A stretch of 64,000 nt of DNA from Streptomyces griseus (lineage in GTDB: Bacteria; Actinomycetota; Actinomycetes; Streptomycetales; Streptomycetaceae). The notes under the pieces were generated by a model that made no database searches, was not told the DNA's origin, and was given only the letters and a program-made list of their open reading frames with translations. Each line of letters opens with the position of its first letter. The stretch's first letter is position 1. A program made the position numbers and the translations under genes. Shown here in pieces: positions 16,311 to 24,953 of the stretch. Location: contig NZ_UAVD01000028.1 in assembly GCF_900460065.1 (NCBI RefSeq), positions 416,291 through 480,290 on the forward strand, written 5' to 3'.

Positions 16311-18170
16311 ATGAGCGCAGAGGCCCCCTCGGGACGGGTGATCGACGGCCGCTTCACGCTGGTGGAGCGGCTCGGCAGCGGTGGCATGGGCATGGTCTGG
16401 CGGGCCCGCGACGAGGCGCTCCACCGCGATGTCGCCCTCAAGGAGGTACGGCCCCCGGACCCGGCGCTCGCGGAGTACGACCCCGAAGGCGCCCGCACCC
16501 TGCGCGCCCGGGTGTTGCGCGAGGCCCGGGCCCTGGCCCGGGTCGACCATCCGAACGTGGTCACCGTCCACCACATCGTCGACCCCGGCGAGGACGGCTA
16601 CCCGTGGATCGTGATGGAGCTCGTGGCCGGCTCGTCGCTGCATGACCGGCTCGCCCACGGGCCCATGGAACCCGCCGAGGCCGCCGAGCTGGGACGCGGC
16701 ATCCTCGCCGCCCTCCGCGCCGCCCACGCCACCGGCATCCAGCACCGCGACGTCAAGCCCGCCAACGTGCTGCTGCGCCCCGACGGCCGCCCCGTCCTCA
16801 CGGACTTCGGCATCGCCGCCATCCGCGAGTCGACCAGCCTCACCGCGACGGGCGCCCTCATCGGCTCGCCCGACTACATAGCCCCCGAGCGGATCCGGGG
16901 CACGGAGGGCGACCCGTCCTCCGACCTCTGGTCGCTCGGCATGATGCTGTACGTGGCCGTCGAGGGCCGCCACCCGCTGCGCCGGGCCACCACCCTGGCC
17001 ACGCTGGCCGCCGTGCTCGACGAGGAGGTCCCGCCGCCGACGCGGGCCGGGTCCCTCGCCCCGGTGCTGAACGCGCTCCTCACCAGGGACATCGCCGCCC
17101 GCCCGGACGCCGAGGCCCTCGACCGCCTGCTGGCCGGGGCCGCGCGGCCGGGCGCGAGCCCCGCCCCCACGCCCACGGAGCCCGTACGGGACCGCCCCGC
17201 CTCCGCGTGGCCCGGATCCGTGCACAGCACGCCCACGCAGACGGCCGCCACGCCGCCGCCCCGGCCGGGACCCGCGCCCCGGTCCGTGCCGACGCCCCCG
17301 TCACCCGGGTCCGACCGGACCGGCGGCTCCTTCGCCCCGCCGTCCACGGGCCCCCAGGACCGCGTTCCCACGGGCTACGGCTTCCCGCCCCCCGCCGCCG
17401 CCACGTCCGCACCCGGCGGCACCCCGTACCGGCAGCCCGCCCCCGGCGCCGACGGCGCCCCGCACGAGCGCCGCCGCCGCGTCGAGCGCAGGGCCTGGCG
17501 GATCAGCGCCGCGTCGTCCGTCGTCTCGGCGGTGGTGATCGCGGGCGCCGTCCTCTGGACCGCCGACCCGTTCTCGTTCCGGGGCTCCGAGGGCGACGAC
17601 CGCCCCCGCGACCGGGCGAGCGCCCCGCAGGCCTCCGCTCCGGCGCCCGCCCCGGTGGCCGACGACGCCGGCGGATCCGCGGACACCGGCGGCTCCGAGG
17701 AGGAGGCGCCGGAGGCCGTGGACCTGCTCACCCCGGACGGGGCGCGGTCGGCGATCAAGGCGATGAAGCCCCTCATGGGCGGGACGAAGGTCACCGACTT
17801 CACCCTCTACGGCGAGCACGCCTCCGCCGAGGCGCCCCTGAAGTCCAACGCCGCGCTGTACGACCGCTTCAGCTACCGCGACGGCCGGGCGGAGAACGAC
17901 GACATGGGCGGCACCCTGACGCCCGGATCCACCACCATCGACCTGGACTCCGTCGACTGGGACGCGCTGCCCGCCCTGCTGAAGTCGGCGGAGAAGACGC
18001 TCAACGTCGACGAGCCGGAGAGCCGCTACGTGATCGTGGACCCCTCGTCGCCCTTCCACGGAGACCGGCCCGTGCTGCGCGTCTACGTCTCCGACTCGCA
18101 CGGCGGCGCCTTCCTCACCGCCGAGCTGGACGGCCGGGTCATCGAGAGGAACCCGCGCCCCAAGGGCTGA
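16311..18170 (+). CDS. Transmembrane Ser/Thr protein kinase
   Basis: This encodes 619 residues from ATG 16311; the frame stays open upstream but homology begins here. It is a complete Hanks-type kinase: glycine loop LGSGGMGMVW (21-30), Lys44 (ALKEV), catalytic HRDVKPANVLL (Asp147), DFG 165-167 and APERIRG. The activation loop has several Thr/Ser (STSLTATGAL) for autophosphorylation. A Pro-rich juxtamembrane linker of about 110 residues leads to one TM helix (about 398-418). The outer domain is about 200 residues with no PASTA repeats, beginning with an Ala/Pro/Ser-rich linker. The signal is unknown. Its 3' end overlaps the convergent gene by 32 nt. Confidence 0.92.
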   Translation: MSAEAPSGRVIDGRFTLVERLGSGGMGMVWRARDEALHRDVALKEVRPPDPALAEYDPEGARTLRARVLREARALARVDHPNVVTVHHIVDPGEDGYPWIVMELVAGSSLHDRLAHGPMEPAEAAELGRGILAALRAAHATGIQHRDVKPANVLLRPDGRPVLTDFGIAAIRESTSLTATGALIGSPDYIAPERIRGTEGDPSSDLWSLGMMLYVAVEGRHPLRRATTLATLAAVLDEEVPPPTRAGSLAPVLNALLTRDIAARPDAEALDRLLAGAARPGASPAPTPTEPVRDRPASAWPGSVHSTPTQTAATPPPRPGPAPRSVPTPPSPGSDRTGGSFAPPSTGPQDRVPTGYGFPPPAAATSAPGGTPYRQPAPGADGAPHERRRRVERRAWRISAASSVVSAVVIAGAVLWTADPFSFRGSEGDDRPRDRASAPQASAPAPAPVADDAGGSADTGGSEEEAPEAVDLLTPDGARSAIKAMKPLMGGTKVTDFTLYGEHASAEAPLKSNAALYDRFSYRDGRAENDDMGGTLTPGSTTIDLDSVDWDALPALLKSAEKTLNVDEPESRYVIVDPSSPFHGDRPVLRVYVSDSHGGAFLTAELDGRVIERNPRPKG

Positions 18171-19800
18171 GCGCCGGCCGGATCGAATCCGGAAGCTGCG
18201 GCAGGTCCAGGTCGAACGGGCTCCGCTCGATGACGTACGTGCAACTCGTGTACGTGTAGCCCGGCTGGACCTTCGTCCCCGAGGAGTAGCTGTCCACCCG
18301 GGCGGTCGCGCCCGTACCGTGCTTGTACAGGAAGTGGTACTCCCCGGCGGGGAGCCGCAGCCGGGCCTTCGGGTAGTCCCGGCCGCTCGCCCCGCAGGCC
18401 CGCCGCGGGCCCTCGGACGCGCTGTACCGCTCACAGCCCGCGCAGGCCTTCAGCGTGGCGGTGCCGGTGACCGGGCCGGTGTAGAGCACCTCGACCGCGT
18501 TCGGCGCGTCATTGCTGATGACCAGCTCCATCCGGGAGCCGCCGGGCCGCTTCGACGGCGGCAGCCGCTTGCCCGCCGCCGGACGGTCGTCGGCGATCTC
18601 CGCCGCTATGGCGATGTTCCGCGCCTGCCGCGCCCGCCCGTCGCTCCGGTACGTCCGCGCGAAATCGGTCAGCGTCGTGCGCGCCGCACCGAACTGCTCG
18701 TCCTCGAACTGGTCGACCCCACAGGCGTACACCCCGTCCACCACGCCCTTGTCGGCATCGCCGCGCAGCGCCTTCACACCCTCGTCGGGGAGGCCGGACG
18801 CGGTGGCTCCCAGGCCCCGCAGCACCTCGGTGGCCGCACACGGCTCGGCCCCCTCCAACGCCGCGACCTGCTCCTTGATCCGCTTCCCGATCGCCGGGCC
18901 CACCTGGCGCGCGGAGGCCGAACCGGGGAACGTGCGCAGCAGCTCTCCCAGCTCCGTGCCGCCGCCGCCCGGCCCGCCCAGACGCGATACGCCGCACCCG
19001 TACAACGACGCGGCGAGGGGCTCGTCGGGCCACGCGGCGAGCGGGCCCAGCAGTTTCTCGTCCACCGAGTCCGGCAGCGTCCGCAGATAGGTCAGCGGCG
19101 CGACGGCCTCACAGAGCCGCTTCTCGGCGTACGGGGTGGAGACCGCGTCGTAGTACGCCTTCAGGCGGTCCGGGACCAGCTTCGCGGCCCGGGAGCCCGG
19201 GTGGTCCTCGCCGAGCGCGCGATAGGCGTCGAGCGCCCGCTCGTACTCGCCCTTCGCCGCGTCGAACGGCCGTCCCGAAGCCGTCGCGACCCGCTCGTCC
19301 CCGGCCGCCAGCCGGTCCAGCAGCATCTGCTCCCGCGCCTCGTTCCGCGCGGAGCCGTACACCACGGCCCCACCCGTCGGCACGGCCAGCAGCACCACGC
19401 CGAGCCCGACCGCCACGACGGGCCGCCACGCCCCGCCCAGCGCCGACCGCAGGGCGATCCGGGCCCCGTCGGCGGCAGCCGCCACCAGCACGAGCAGATA
19501 CCCGGCGAGAACGCCCCCGGGCACCCCGTCCGGATCGGCCGGCAACGCCGCCCACAGCAGCACCGCCGTGGCCGCCCAGCACACCGCGGCCCGCGTCCAG
19601 CGGCCCAACAGGGCGTAACCGAGCCCGAGTCCGGTCAGATTGAGCAGCGCCGCGCCGACCGCGCGCAGGGGCGCACCGGGCGGTGGCGGCCCGACGGCCG
19701 GCGCGCGGGAGGGCGGCGGCGGTGGCACGGGCCCGTCCTCCCCGCCCCGGTCGGCTCCCCACCCCTGCCCCGCGGCCCCGTACCGATCGTCGGACTCCAT
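18139..19800 (-). CDS. Multipass membrane protein with large outer domain, unknown
   Basis: This encodes 553 residues from ATG 19800, preceded by GGGGGGACC. The N-terminus is Pro-rich (VPPPPPSRAPAVGPPPP). Four hydrophobic segments lie between about 48 and 150. The remainder alternates helices resembling tetratricopeptide-like repeats (AAKGEYERALDAYRALGEDHPG, in two overlapping parts) with paired cysteines, and ends in a beta-rich domain carrying CAGCERY and RRACGASG. The C-terminal domain may be extracytoplasmic and disulphide-bonded. It is convergent with the Ser/Thr kinase and overlaps it tail to tail. No function is recognised. Confidence 0.78.
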   Translation of the reverse strand: MESDDRYGAAGQGWGADRGGEDGPVPPPPPSRAPAVGPPPPGAPLRAVGAALLNLTGLGLGYALLGRWTRAAVCWAATAVLLWAALPADPDGVPGGVLAGYLLVLVAAAADGARIALRSALGGAWRPVVAVGLGVVLLAVPTGGAVVYGSARNEAREQMLLDRLAAGDERVATASGRPFDAAKGEYERALDAYRALGEDHPGSRAAKLVPDRLKAYYDAVSTPYAEKRLCEAVAPLTYLRTLPDSVDEKLLGPLAAWPDEPLAASLYGCGVSRLGGPGGGGTELGELLRTFPGSASARQVGPAIGKRIKEQVAALEGAEPCAATEVLRGLGATASGLPDEGVKALRGDADKGVVDGVYACGVDQFEDEQFGAARTTLTDFARTYRSDGRARQARNIAIAAEIADDRPAAGKRLPPSKRPGGSRMELVISNDAPNAVEVLYTGPVTGTATLKACAGCERYSASEGPRRACGASGRDYPKARLRLPAGEYHFLYKHGTGATARVDSYSSGTKVQPGYTYTSCTYVIERSPFDLDLPQLPDSIRPALSPWGAGSSR

Positions 19801-19896
19801 AACGGTCCCCCCACCGCCGAGCCGAAAAAGGTCATCCTGACTCTGCCCGGGGCCGTACCGCCTCACGCGCGATCGGGCGGGCATTTTGCCCCCTCC

Positions 19897-20025
19897 ATGA
19901 CGTCGTTCAGCACCCTATGTGGCGAAATGACACGCCAGATACGGGAGTTGGTGGAAGAGGCCACAGAAAATGCACTCGAAAGGGTGAGCCTGTTCGGATC
20001 TTCGAGGCCTCGACGTGTGCCATGA
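19897..20025 (+). CDS. Possible small protein, 42 residues
   Basis: ATG 19897 opens a 42-residue frame, with an alternative ATG 10 residues in (MTRQIRELVEEATENALERV). The central part would form an amphipathic acidic helix and the tail is basic (SSRPRRVP). No strong ribosome site precedes either start. The peptide resembles nothing I recognise. Codon bias is mixed, so it may be a chance ORF. It lies between two minus-strand genes with no plus-strand neighbours. Confidence 0.25.
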   Translation: MTSFSTLCGEMTRQIRELVEEATENALERVSLFGSSRPRRVP

Positions 20026-20095
20026 TCGCGGAGTCAGGTTCCCGGCATCGGTAACGCAGTCAATTCTGTTCAGAGCGAAGGTAGTTGCAACGCCT

Positions 20096-20125
20096 ATGTG
20101 GAAGATCCTTCAGTGGATGTGGTGA
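20096..20125 (+). other. Trp-rich 9-codon mini-ORF overlapping a hairpin
   Basis: ATG 20096 encodes MWKILQWMW and stops at TGA 20123-20125. The stop codon lies inside the stem-loop 20122-20153. Three Trp in nine residues is rare, but no trp gene or plus-strand gene follows, and the upstream purine stretch (GCGAAGG) is too far for a good ribosome site. Confidence 0.2.
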
Positions 20126-20202
20126 CCCCGCGCGGCCCGAAGGGCCACGTCACCAGCGGTTGATCCGCACCGCGGTCGAACGGACCGGCACCCGGGCGAG
20201 GC

Positions 20203-23200
20203 TCAGGAGCCGGTCCTTCCTATGTCCTCCCGAAGCAGCCGCCGCAGGCTCTCCGCCTCGGCCTCCGCGCCCAGGCTCCGGTACACCTCCTGCGCCCTCC
20301 TCGCGTACTCGGGGGCCAGGTCGCCCCGGCGCGTCCGCAGCGCCGTACGCGCGAGGCCGGCCAGCGCCCGCGCCGCGCCGGGACGGGAGCCGGTGCGCTC
20401 GGCCAGCTCCAGCGCCTGCCCGTACGCCTCCGCCGCCGGTTCCGGCCTGCCCCCCGCCTCGTGCACATCGGCCACGCCGAGCAGTGCCCGGGAGCGCTCG
20501 TAGGCGCTGTCGATCGCCCGGGCCACCTCCTCCGCCACCGTGAAGTGGAGCAACGCCGCACCGGAGTCGCCGTTCTCGGCGTACGCGGTGCCCATGCTGA
20601 TCAGCGCGTTCGCCTCGCCCAGCGCGTCCCCCCGGGCCCGGTGGCTCGCCAGCGCCCTCCGGAAACCGTCCAACGCCCGTGACGTGTCCCCCATGGCCTG
20701 GTGCACCGCGCCCAGATTGGTGTCCAGGATGGCCAGTTCACGGGCGCCGCTGTGCAGCCGGGCCAGTGCCCGCGACCTTTCGAGGTGGTCCCGGGCGTGC
20801 TCGATCCGCCCCTGGAGGTGGTGGATCTCGCCGATGTTGTTGAGCGCGCGGATCTGTCCCAGCAGGTCCCCCGTCCCCTCGTGGATGTGCAGGGTGAGCC
20901 GCGCCCGGCCGAGCGCCTCGTCGTACCGGCCCTCGTAGTACAGCGCCGCGCCCTCGACGTTGAGGCAGTCCGCCTCGCCGTGCAGATCGCCCAGGCTCCG
21001 GTAGAGCGCCAGCGCCCGCGCCACCATGCGCAGCGCCGGGCCGGTGTGCCCGGCGGCCAGGTGCGCGCGGCTCGCCTGGAGCGAGCTGTCGGCGCACCCC
21101 GCGGGGTCCTTCAGGTCCTGGAACAGGGTCAGGGCCTCGCCCGCACAGCTCAGGGCCTCACCCGGCCCCGACTGCGCCAGCACCTCCGCCGCCTCCACCA
21201 GCGTCTGCGCCAGCAGCAGGGGGTTGCCCCGGGAGCGCAGCGCCTCCACGGCCGCGCCGTACAACTCGTTGGTCACCGCCCAACTGCCCCAGATCCTGAG
21301 CGAGGGGGCGAGCGCGTGCGGGAACAGCGCCGCGCTGTCCCGGCCCTCCCCGGCCGCGGTGCGGCCGGCGGCCAGCAGGTTGGCCCGCTCGGCGTCCAGC
21401 CAGGCCGCCGCCTCCCGGGCGTCCCCGAACCCGGCCGCGTACACCGGCAGGCGCTCGGGCTCCAGGGCCCTGCGGCGCGGGTGCGTGAGGCGGTGGGCCC
21501 GGTGCGCGGAGGTGAGGCAGTATTCGAGGAGCCTGTCGACGGCTTCGCGACGCTCCTCCTCCGGCTCCTCGGCGATGGACATACGCAGCGCGAACGCCCG
21601 TGTGAGGTCGTGCAGTTGGTAGCGTCCGAGCACCGGCTCCGCCAGCAGATGGCAGTCCAGCAACTCCTCGATGCTGCGCCGCACGCCCTCGGCCCCGCCA
21701 CCCGGTCCGAGCCCGTTGCCCCGCCCCGACAGGGCGGCTGCCGCCGCCGCGGTGATGTCGGGCCCGGGATGCAGCGCGAGCAGGCGCAGTAATCGGCGCG
21801 TGCCGGACGTCAGCTCCGCGTACGAGAAGCGGAACGCCGAGACGAACACCTCCTCGTCGAGTTCGTCCAGCGGATCGCTCGACTGGGCCAGCCGCTCCAG
21901 GAGATGGCGCAGATCCCAGATCTCCCGGTGCCGGAAGCGGCCCGCGAGCAGCGTCGTGGCCAGCGGATGGCGGCCGCAGGCGTCCACCAGCAGCTCCAGC
22001 GCCTCCGGATCGCGGGAGGTGCGGGCCGTGCCCGCGATCCGCGTGAACAGGGCCGCCGCCTCCGGCGCCGACAACGCGTCCACCGCCAGGGAGGCGGCCC
22101 CGTCCAGGGCGGAGAGCCGGTTGCGGCTCGTGACGATCGCCAGGCACCCGGCCGATCCGGGCAGCAGCGGGCGGACCTGGGCGGCGTCCCGCGCGTTGTC
22201 GAGGACCACCAGCACCCGGTTGCGCGCGGTCCACTCCCGCCACGCTGCCGCCCGTCCGTCGAGGCCGGCCGGCAGCTTGTCCCCGACGCCGGCGGCGTGC
22301 AGCAGGAAGGCCAGCGCCTCGGCCGGGTCGAGCGGCCGCCGCCCGCTGAACCCGTGCAGATCGACGTACAGCTGACCGGCCGGATAGTCCTCGGCCAGCC
22401 GGTGCGCGGTGTGCACCGCCAGCGCCGTCTTGCCGATGCCGGGCATTCCGTGGAGCACGGCGACCGGCAGCGCGTAGCCGTCGGCGCCGGCCACCCCGTC
22501 ACGCAGGAGCGCCGACTCCCTCTCGCGGCCGGTGAAGTCCGGGGTGTCGCGGGGGAGGTTGTTGCGGGCCGGCAGGGCGGACCGGGCACCCGCCGCCGGG
22601 GCGGCGACGGGGGCCTGCCGCGGTGCGGCGGGGGCGAGGGCCCTGACGGTGACGGCCTCGGCCCGGGGACCCGTCAGCCCCAGGTCCTGTTCCAGGATCC
22701 GCTGGTGCAGCGCCCGCAGATCGGCCCCCGGCTCCATGCCGAGCCCCTCGCGCAGGCGGGTGTGCGTCGTGCGGTAGAGCTCCAGCGCCTCGCTGTGCCG
22801 GCCGCTGCGCGTCAGCGCCAGCATCAGGGAGCCGACCACTCCTTCCGCCAACGGGCTCTCCGCCACCAACTCGCGGAGTTCGCCGATCAGATCGGCGTGC
22901 CGCCCGAGCTCCAGCTCCAGCCGGATGCGCTCCTCCCGGACATGGCGGTGGTCCTCCACCAGCCGCGTCCGCACCGAGGCCGCCCACTCGCCGGAACTCT
23001 CGGTCAGCGGCTCGCCCCGCCACATGCTCTCGGCGGTCCGCAGCAGCCCGATCGCCCAGTCGGTGCGGCCCTGCTCCGCCGCGACCGCCGCCTCGGCGCG
23101 GAACCGCTGGAAGCGGACCAGATCCAGATCGTTCCGGTCGCTCATCCGGAGCCGGTAGAGCCGGGGCGGCACATGGTCCAGCCGCACGAGCGGCCCCACC

Positions 23201-23427
23201 GCGTCGCGCAGGTTCCTGCGCAGCTTGGAGAGGTACGTCTGGAGCGTGGCCGGACCCTTGGGCGGGGGCTCGTCCCCCCAGACCCGCTCCATCAACGTGT
23301 CCACGGCGACGGGTTCCCCGCGCGCGTGTACCAGAACGGCGAGCACGCAGCGGTGTTTCACCGAACCGAGCTCGTGCTGCTGGTCCCCGTGCCATAGTTC
23401 CAGAGGTCCCAGAGCAAGAAGGTCCAT
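20203..23427 (-). CDS. SARP-type regulator with NB-ARC and TPR domains (AfsR-like)
   Basis: This encodes 1074 residues from ATG 23427, which has GGGGGGCGAT directly upstream; the longer frame to 23601 lacks a ribosome site. The order is an OmpR-like winged helix (about 1-90), the bacterial transcriptional activation domain (about 95-245), a linker, NB-ARC ATPase with P-loop GMPGIGKTAL (about 327-336) and Walker B LVVLDNARD, then TPR helices to the C-terminus. It should bind direct repeats in target promoters and switch with ATP. A rare TTA leucine codon (21792-21790, residue 546) makes translation likely to depend on the bldA tRNA. It is divergent from the 23703-25570 unit, its probable nearest target. 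It is AfsR-like in architecture, but orthology is not shown. Confidence 0.92.
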   Translation of the reverse strand: MDLLALGPLELWHGDQQHELGSVKHRCVLAVLVHARGEPVAVDTLMERVWGDEPPPKGPATLQTYLSKLRRNLRDAVGPLVRLDHVPPRLYRLRMSDRNDLDLVRFQRFRAEAAVAAEQGRTDWAIGLLRTAESMWRGEPLTESSGEWAASVRTRLVEDHRHVREERIRLELELGRHADLIGELRELVAESPLAEGVVGSLMLALTRSGRHSEALELYRTTHTRLREGLGMEPGADLRALHQRILEQDLGLTGPRAEAVTVRALAPAAPRQAPVAAPAAGARSALPARNNLPRDTPDFTGRERESALLRDGVAGADGYALPVAVLHGMPGIGKTALAVHTAHRLAEDYPAGQLYVDLHGFSGRRPLDPAEALAFLLHAAGVGDKLPAGLDGRAAAWREWTARNRVLVVLDNARDAAQVRPLLPGSAGCLAIVTSRNRLSALDGAASLAVDALSAPEAAALFTRIAGTARTSRDPEALELLVDACGRHPLATTLLAGRFRHREIWDLRHLLERLAQSSDPLDELDEEVFVSAFRFSYAELTSGTRRLLRLLALHPGPDITAAAAAALSGRGNGLGPGGGAEGVRRSIEELLDCHLLAEPVLGRYQLHDLTRAFALRMSIAEEPEEERREAVDRLLEYCLTSAHRAHRLTHPRRRALEPERLPVYAAGFGDAREAAAWLDAERANLLAAGRTAAGEGRDSAALFPHALAPSLRIWGSWAVTNELYGAAVEALRSRGNPLLLAQTLVEAAEVLAQSGPGEALSCAGEALTLFQDLKDPAGCADSSLQASRAHLAAGHTGPALRMVARALALYRSLGDLHGEADCLNVEGAALYYEGRYDEALGRARLTLHIHEGTGDLLGQIRALNNIGEIHHLQGRIEHARDHLERSRALARLHSGARELAILDTNLGAVHQAMGDTSRALDGFRRALASHRARGDALGEANALISMGTAYAENGDSGAALLHFTVAEEVARAIDSAYERSRALLGVADVHEAGGRPEPAAEAYGQALELAERTGSRPGAARALAGLARTALRTRRGDLAPEYARRAQEVYRSLGAEAEAESLRRLLREDIGRTGS

Positions 23428-23472
23428 ATCGCCCCCCGATGGGTGCGCCACTTCCTGCCGCCACCGGCAGCG

Positions 23473-23505
23473 TCCGCACGTCTGTGCGGAACAGTCCACT
23501 GTTCC
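23473..23505. promoter_or_regulatory. Two overlapping inverted repeats in a divergent control region
   Basis: TCCGCAC-GTCT-GTGCGGA (23473-23490) and GGAACAGT-CC-ACTGTTCC (23488-23505) are both perfect and share three bases, so only one can form at a time as RNA. A third palindrome, GCAGGA-T-TCCTGC, is at 23587-23599. They lie between the SARP gene and the divergent GT-B-like gene and are candidate operators. Confidence 0.6.
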
Positions 23506-23702
23506 CTGAGCCACCTGCCCGGACCAGAGCGCACGGGGGCGTGAGCGGGGCGCATGGCGCGGCGCTTTTCCCCGTACAGCTGGAACGCAGGATTCCTGCA
23601 AGCCGCCTGTCCACGCCCGTGGGCAGATGCGTCCCGGGCCGCCGTCAGCCGCGGCCTCCGCGGGCCCCGTGTCCGCGGCGACCGAAACGGGGACTGATCA
23701 AG

Positions 23703-24953
23703 ATGAGCCTGACCATGCCGGACGCGTACCGGCCCCTTGTACCCGTGCGCCTGGACGTCGACCGCTGGGCCACCCGCCGGACCCGCAGGAAGATCCTCGC
23801 CGTGGTGCACACCGTCACGGCGGGGCAGCGGCTGCTCGAAGCCGTACGGCTGCTGGAGGGCGACGCCCGGGTGCAGGTGTTCTTCACCCAGGCGCCCGAC
23901 GTGTTCAGCCACGGGGTGGGCCCCTTCCTGGAACGACTGGGCGGCCTGGTCCTGCCCTGGCACCAGGCGGTCCAGCTGCCCTTCGACCTGGCGGTGGCGG
24001 CGGCCCACGGCGGACTCCAGGAACTGCACGCCCCGGTGATCGTGCTCCCGCACGGCGTCGGGCACAACAAGCTGATCCCCGCCGGGCAGCGCGGACGCCC
24101 GGTCGCCGGGCGCGGGATCTACGGGCTCGACCGGCAATGGCTGATCCAGGACGGCCGGCTGGTGCCCGAGTCGATCGTGCTGGCCCACCACGAGGACCTG
24201 ACCCGCCTCGGCCGCGCGTGCCCCGAGGCGCTGCCGGCGGCCGAGGTGGTCGGCGACCCCTGCTCCGACCGGATCACGGCGAGCCTCCCGCAACGCGCCC
24301 TCTACCGCGACGCCCTGGGGGTCGGAGCCCGACAGCAACTGGTCACCGTCTGCTCCACCTGGGGGCCGGGCTCCCTCCTGGGCCGCCAGTGGGAGCTGCT
24401 GGAACGGCTGGTCGAGGAGTTGCCCCGGGAGGACTTCCGGGTCGCGCTCCTGCTGCACCCGCACGTCTGGAACGCCCATGGCGAATGGCAGATCCGCAGC
24501 TGGCTCGCGGGGCTCGTCGGCTCGGGGCTCCTGGTGATCAGCCAGCACGCCGACTGGGTCGGAGCGCTGGTCGCCGCCGACCACGTGGTGGGGGACCACG
24601 GCTCCGTCTCGCTGTACGGGGCGATGACCGGGGTCCCGGTCCTGATGGGCGACGTCCCCGACGGCGACCTGGACCCCGCCTCGCCCGCGGCCGAACTGGC
24701 CTCCCTCGCCCCGCAGCTGCACGCCGACCGCCCCCTGGACCGCCAGCTCGCCCGCGCCGCCGCGGCCTACCGCGCGGAACGGTACGCGCAGGTGACGGCC
24801 CGGATCACCTCGGAGCCGGGGCGGTTCGCCGTCAGGATGCGGGCCCTGATCTACCGCAAGCTCCGGCTGCGCGCCCCCGCGGCCCGGCCGCGCACCGACC
24901 ACGCGCCGCTGCCGGTGACGGCACGTCACGACGCAGGAGGGTACGCCCGATGA
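23703..24953 (+). CDS. GT-B-fold-like protein (glycosyl/glycerophosphotransferase-like)
   Basis: This encodes 416 residues from ATG 23703 (MSLTMPDAYRP); ATG 23715 is an alternative. After a short basic region it shows alternating beta-alpha segments: KILAVVHTVTAGQRLLEAV, then VIVLPHGVGHNK, LVTVCSTWGPGS, and the acceptor/donor-type loop VVGDHGSVSLYGAMTGVPVL. These resemble CDP-glycerol glycerophosphotransferases and other GT-B enzymes. I recall Streptomyces relatives being misannotated as translation initiation factor 2, which nothing here supports. The next gene starts within its stop codon (ATGA). It is divergent from the SARP regulator. The donor and acceptor are unknown. Confidence 0.65.
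   Translation: MSLTMPDAYRPLVPVRLDVDRWATRRTRRKILAVVHTVTAGQRLLEAVRLLEGDARVQVFFTQAPDVFSHGVGPFLERLGGLVLPWHQAVQLPFDLAVAAAHGGLQELHAPVIVLPHGVGHNKLIPAGQRGRPVAGRGIYGLDRQWLIQDGRLVPESIVLAHHEDLTRLGRACPEALPAAEVVGDPCSDRITASLPQRALYRDALGVGARQQLVTVCSTWGPGSLLGRQWELLERLVEELPREDFRVALLLHPHVWNAHGEWQIRSWLAGLVGSGLLVISQHADWVGALVAADHVVGDHGSVSLYGAMTGVPVLMGDVPDGDLDPASPAAELASLAPQLHADRPLDRQLARAAAAYRAERYAQVTARITSEPGRFAVRMRALIYRKLRLRAPAARPRTDHAPLPVTARHDAGGYAR

Larger units (their letters stand above)
19801..20202. other. 402-bp gap with a small ORF and a Trp-rich mini-ORF
   Basis: This gap separates two minus-strand genes and should hold the promoter of the 18139-19800 gene and the terminator of the SARP gene. On the plus strand it has a 42-codon ORF (19897-20025) and a 9-codon ORF (20096-20125). 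The stretch 20040-20120 is clearly less GC-rich than its surroundings. A nested stem-loop (GTGAC/GTCAC around GGCCC/GGGCC, 20122-20153) lies 50 nt beyond the SARP stop and may end that transcript. Confidence 0.5.

Noticed and set aside
20096..20125. Trp operon attenuator
   Set aside because: No trp gene follows on the plus strand; only the antisense of the SARP gene does.
23439..23702. N-terminal extension of the GT-B-like gene
   Set aside because: The extension reads through the inverted repeats of the divergent control region and has no ribosome site; homology-like sequence starts at 23703.
23703..24953. Translation initiation factor 2, as I recall relatives being annotated
   Set aside because: No GTPase motifs are present; the pattern is GT-B-like.
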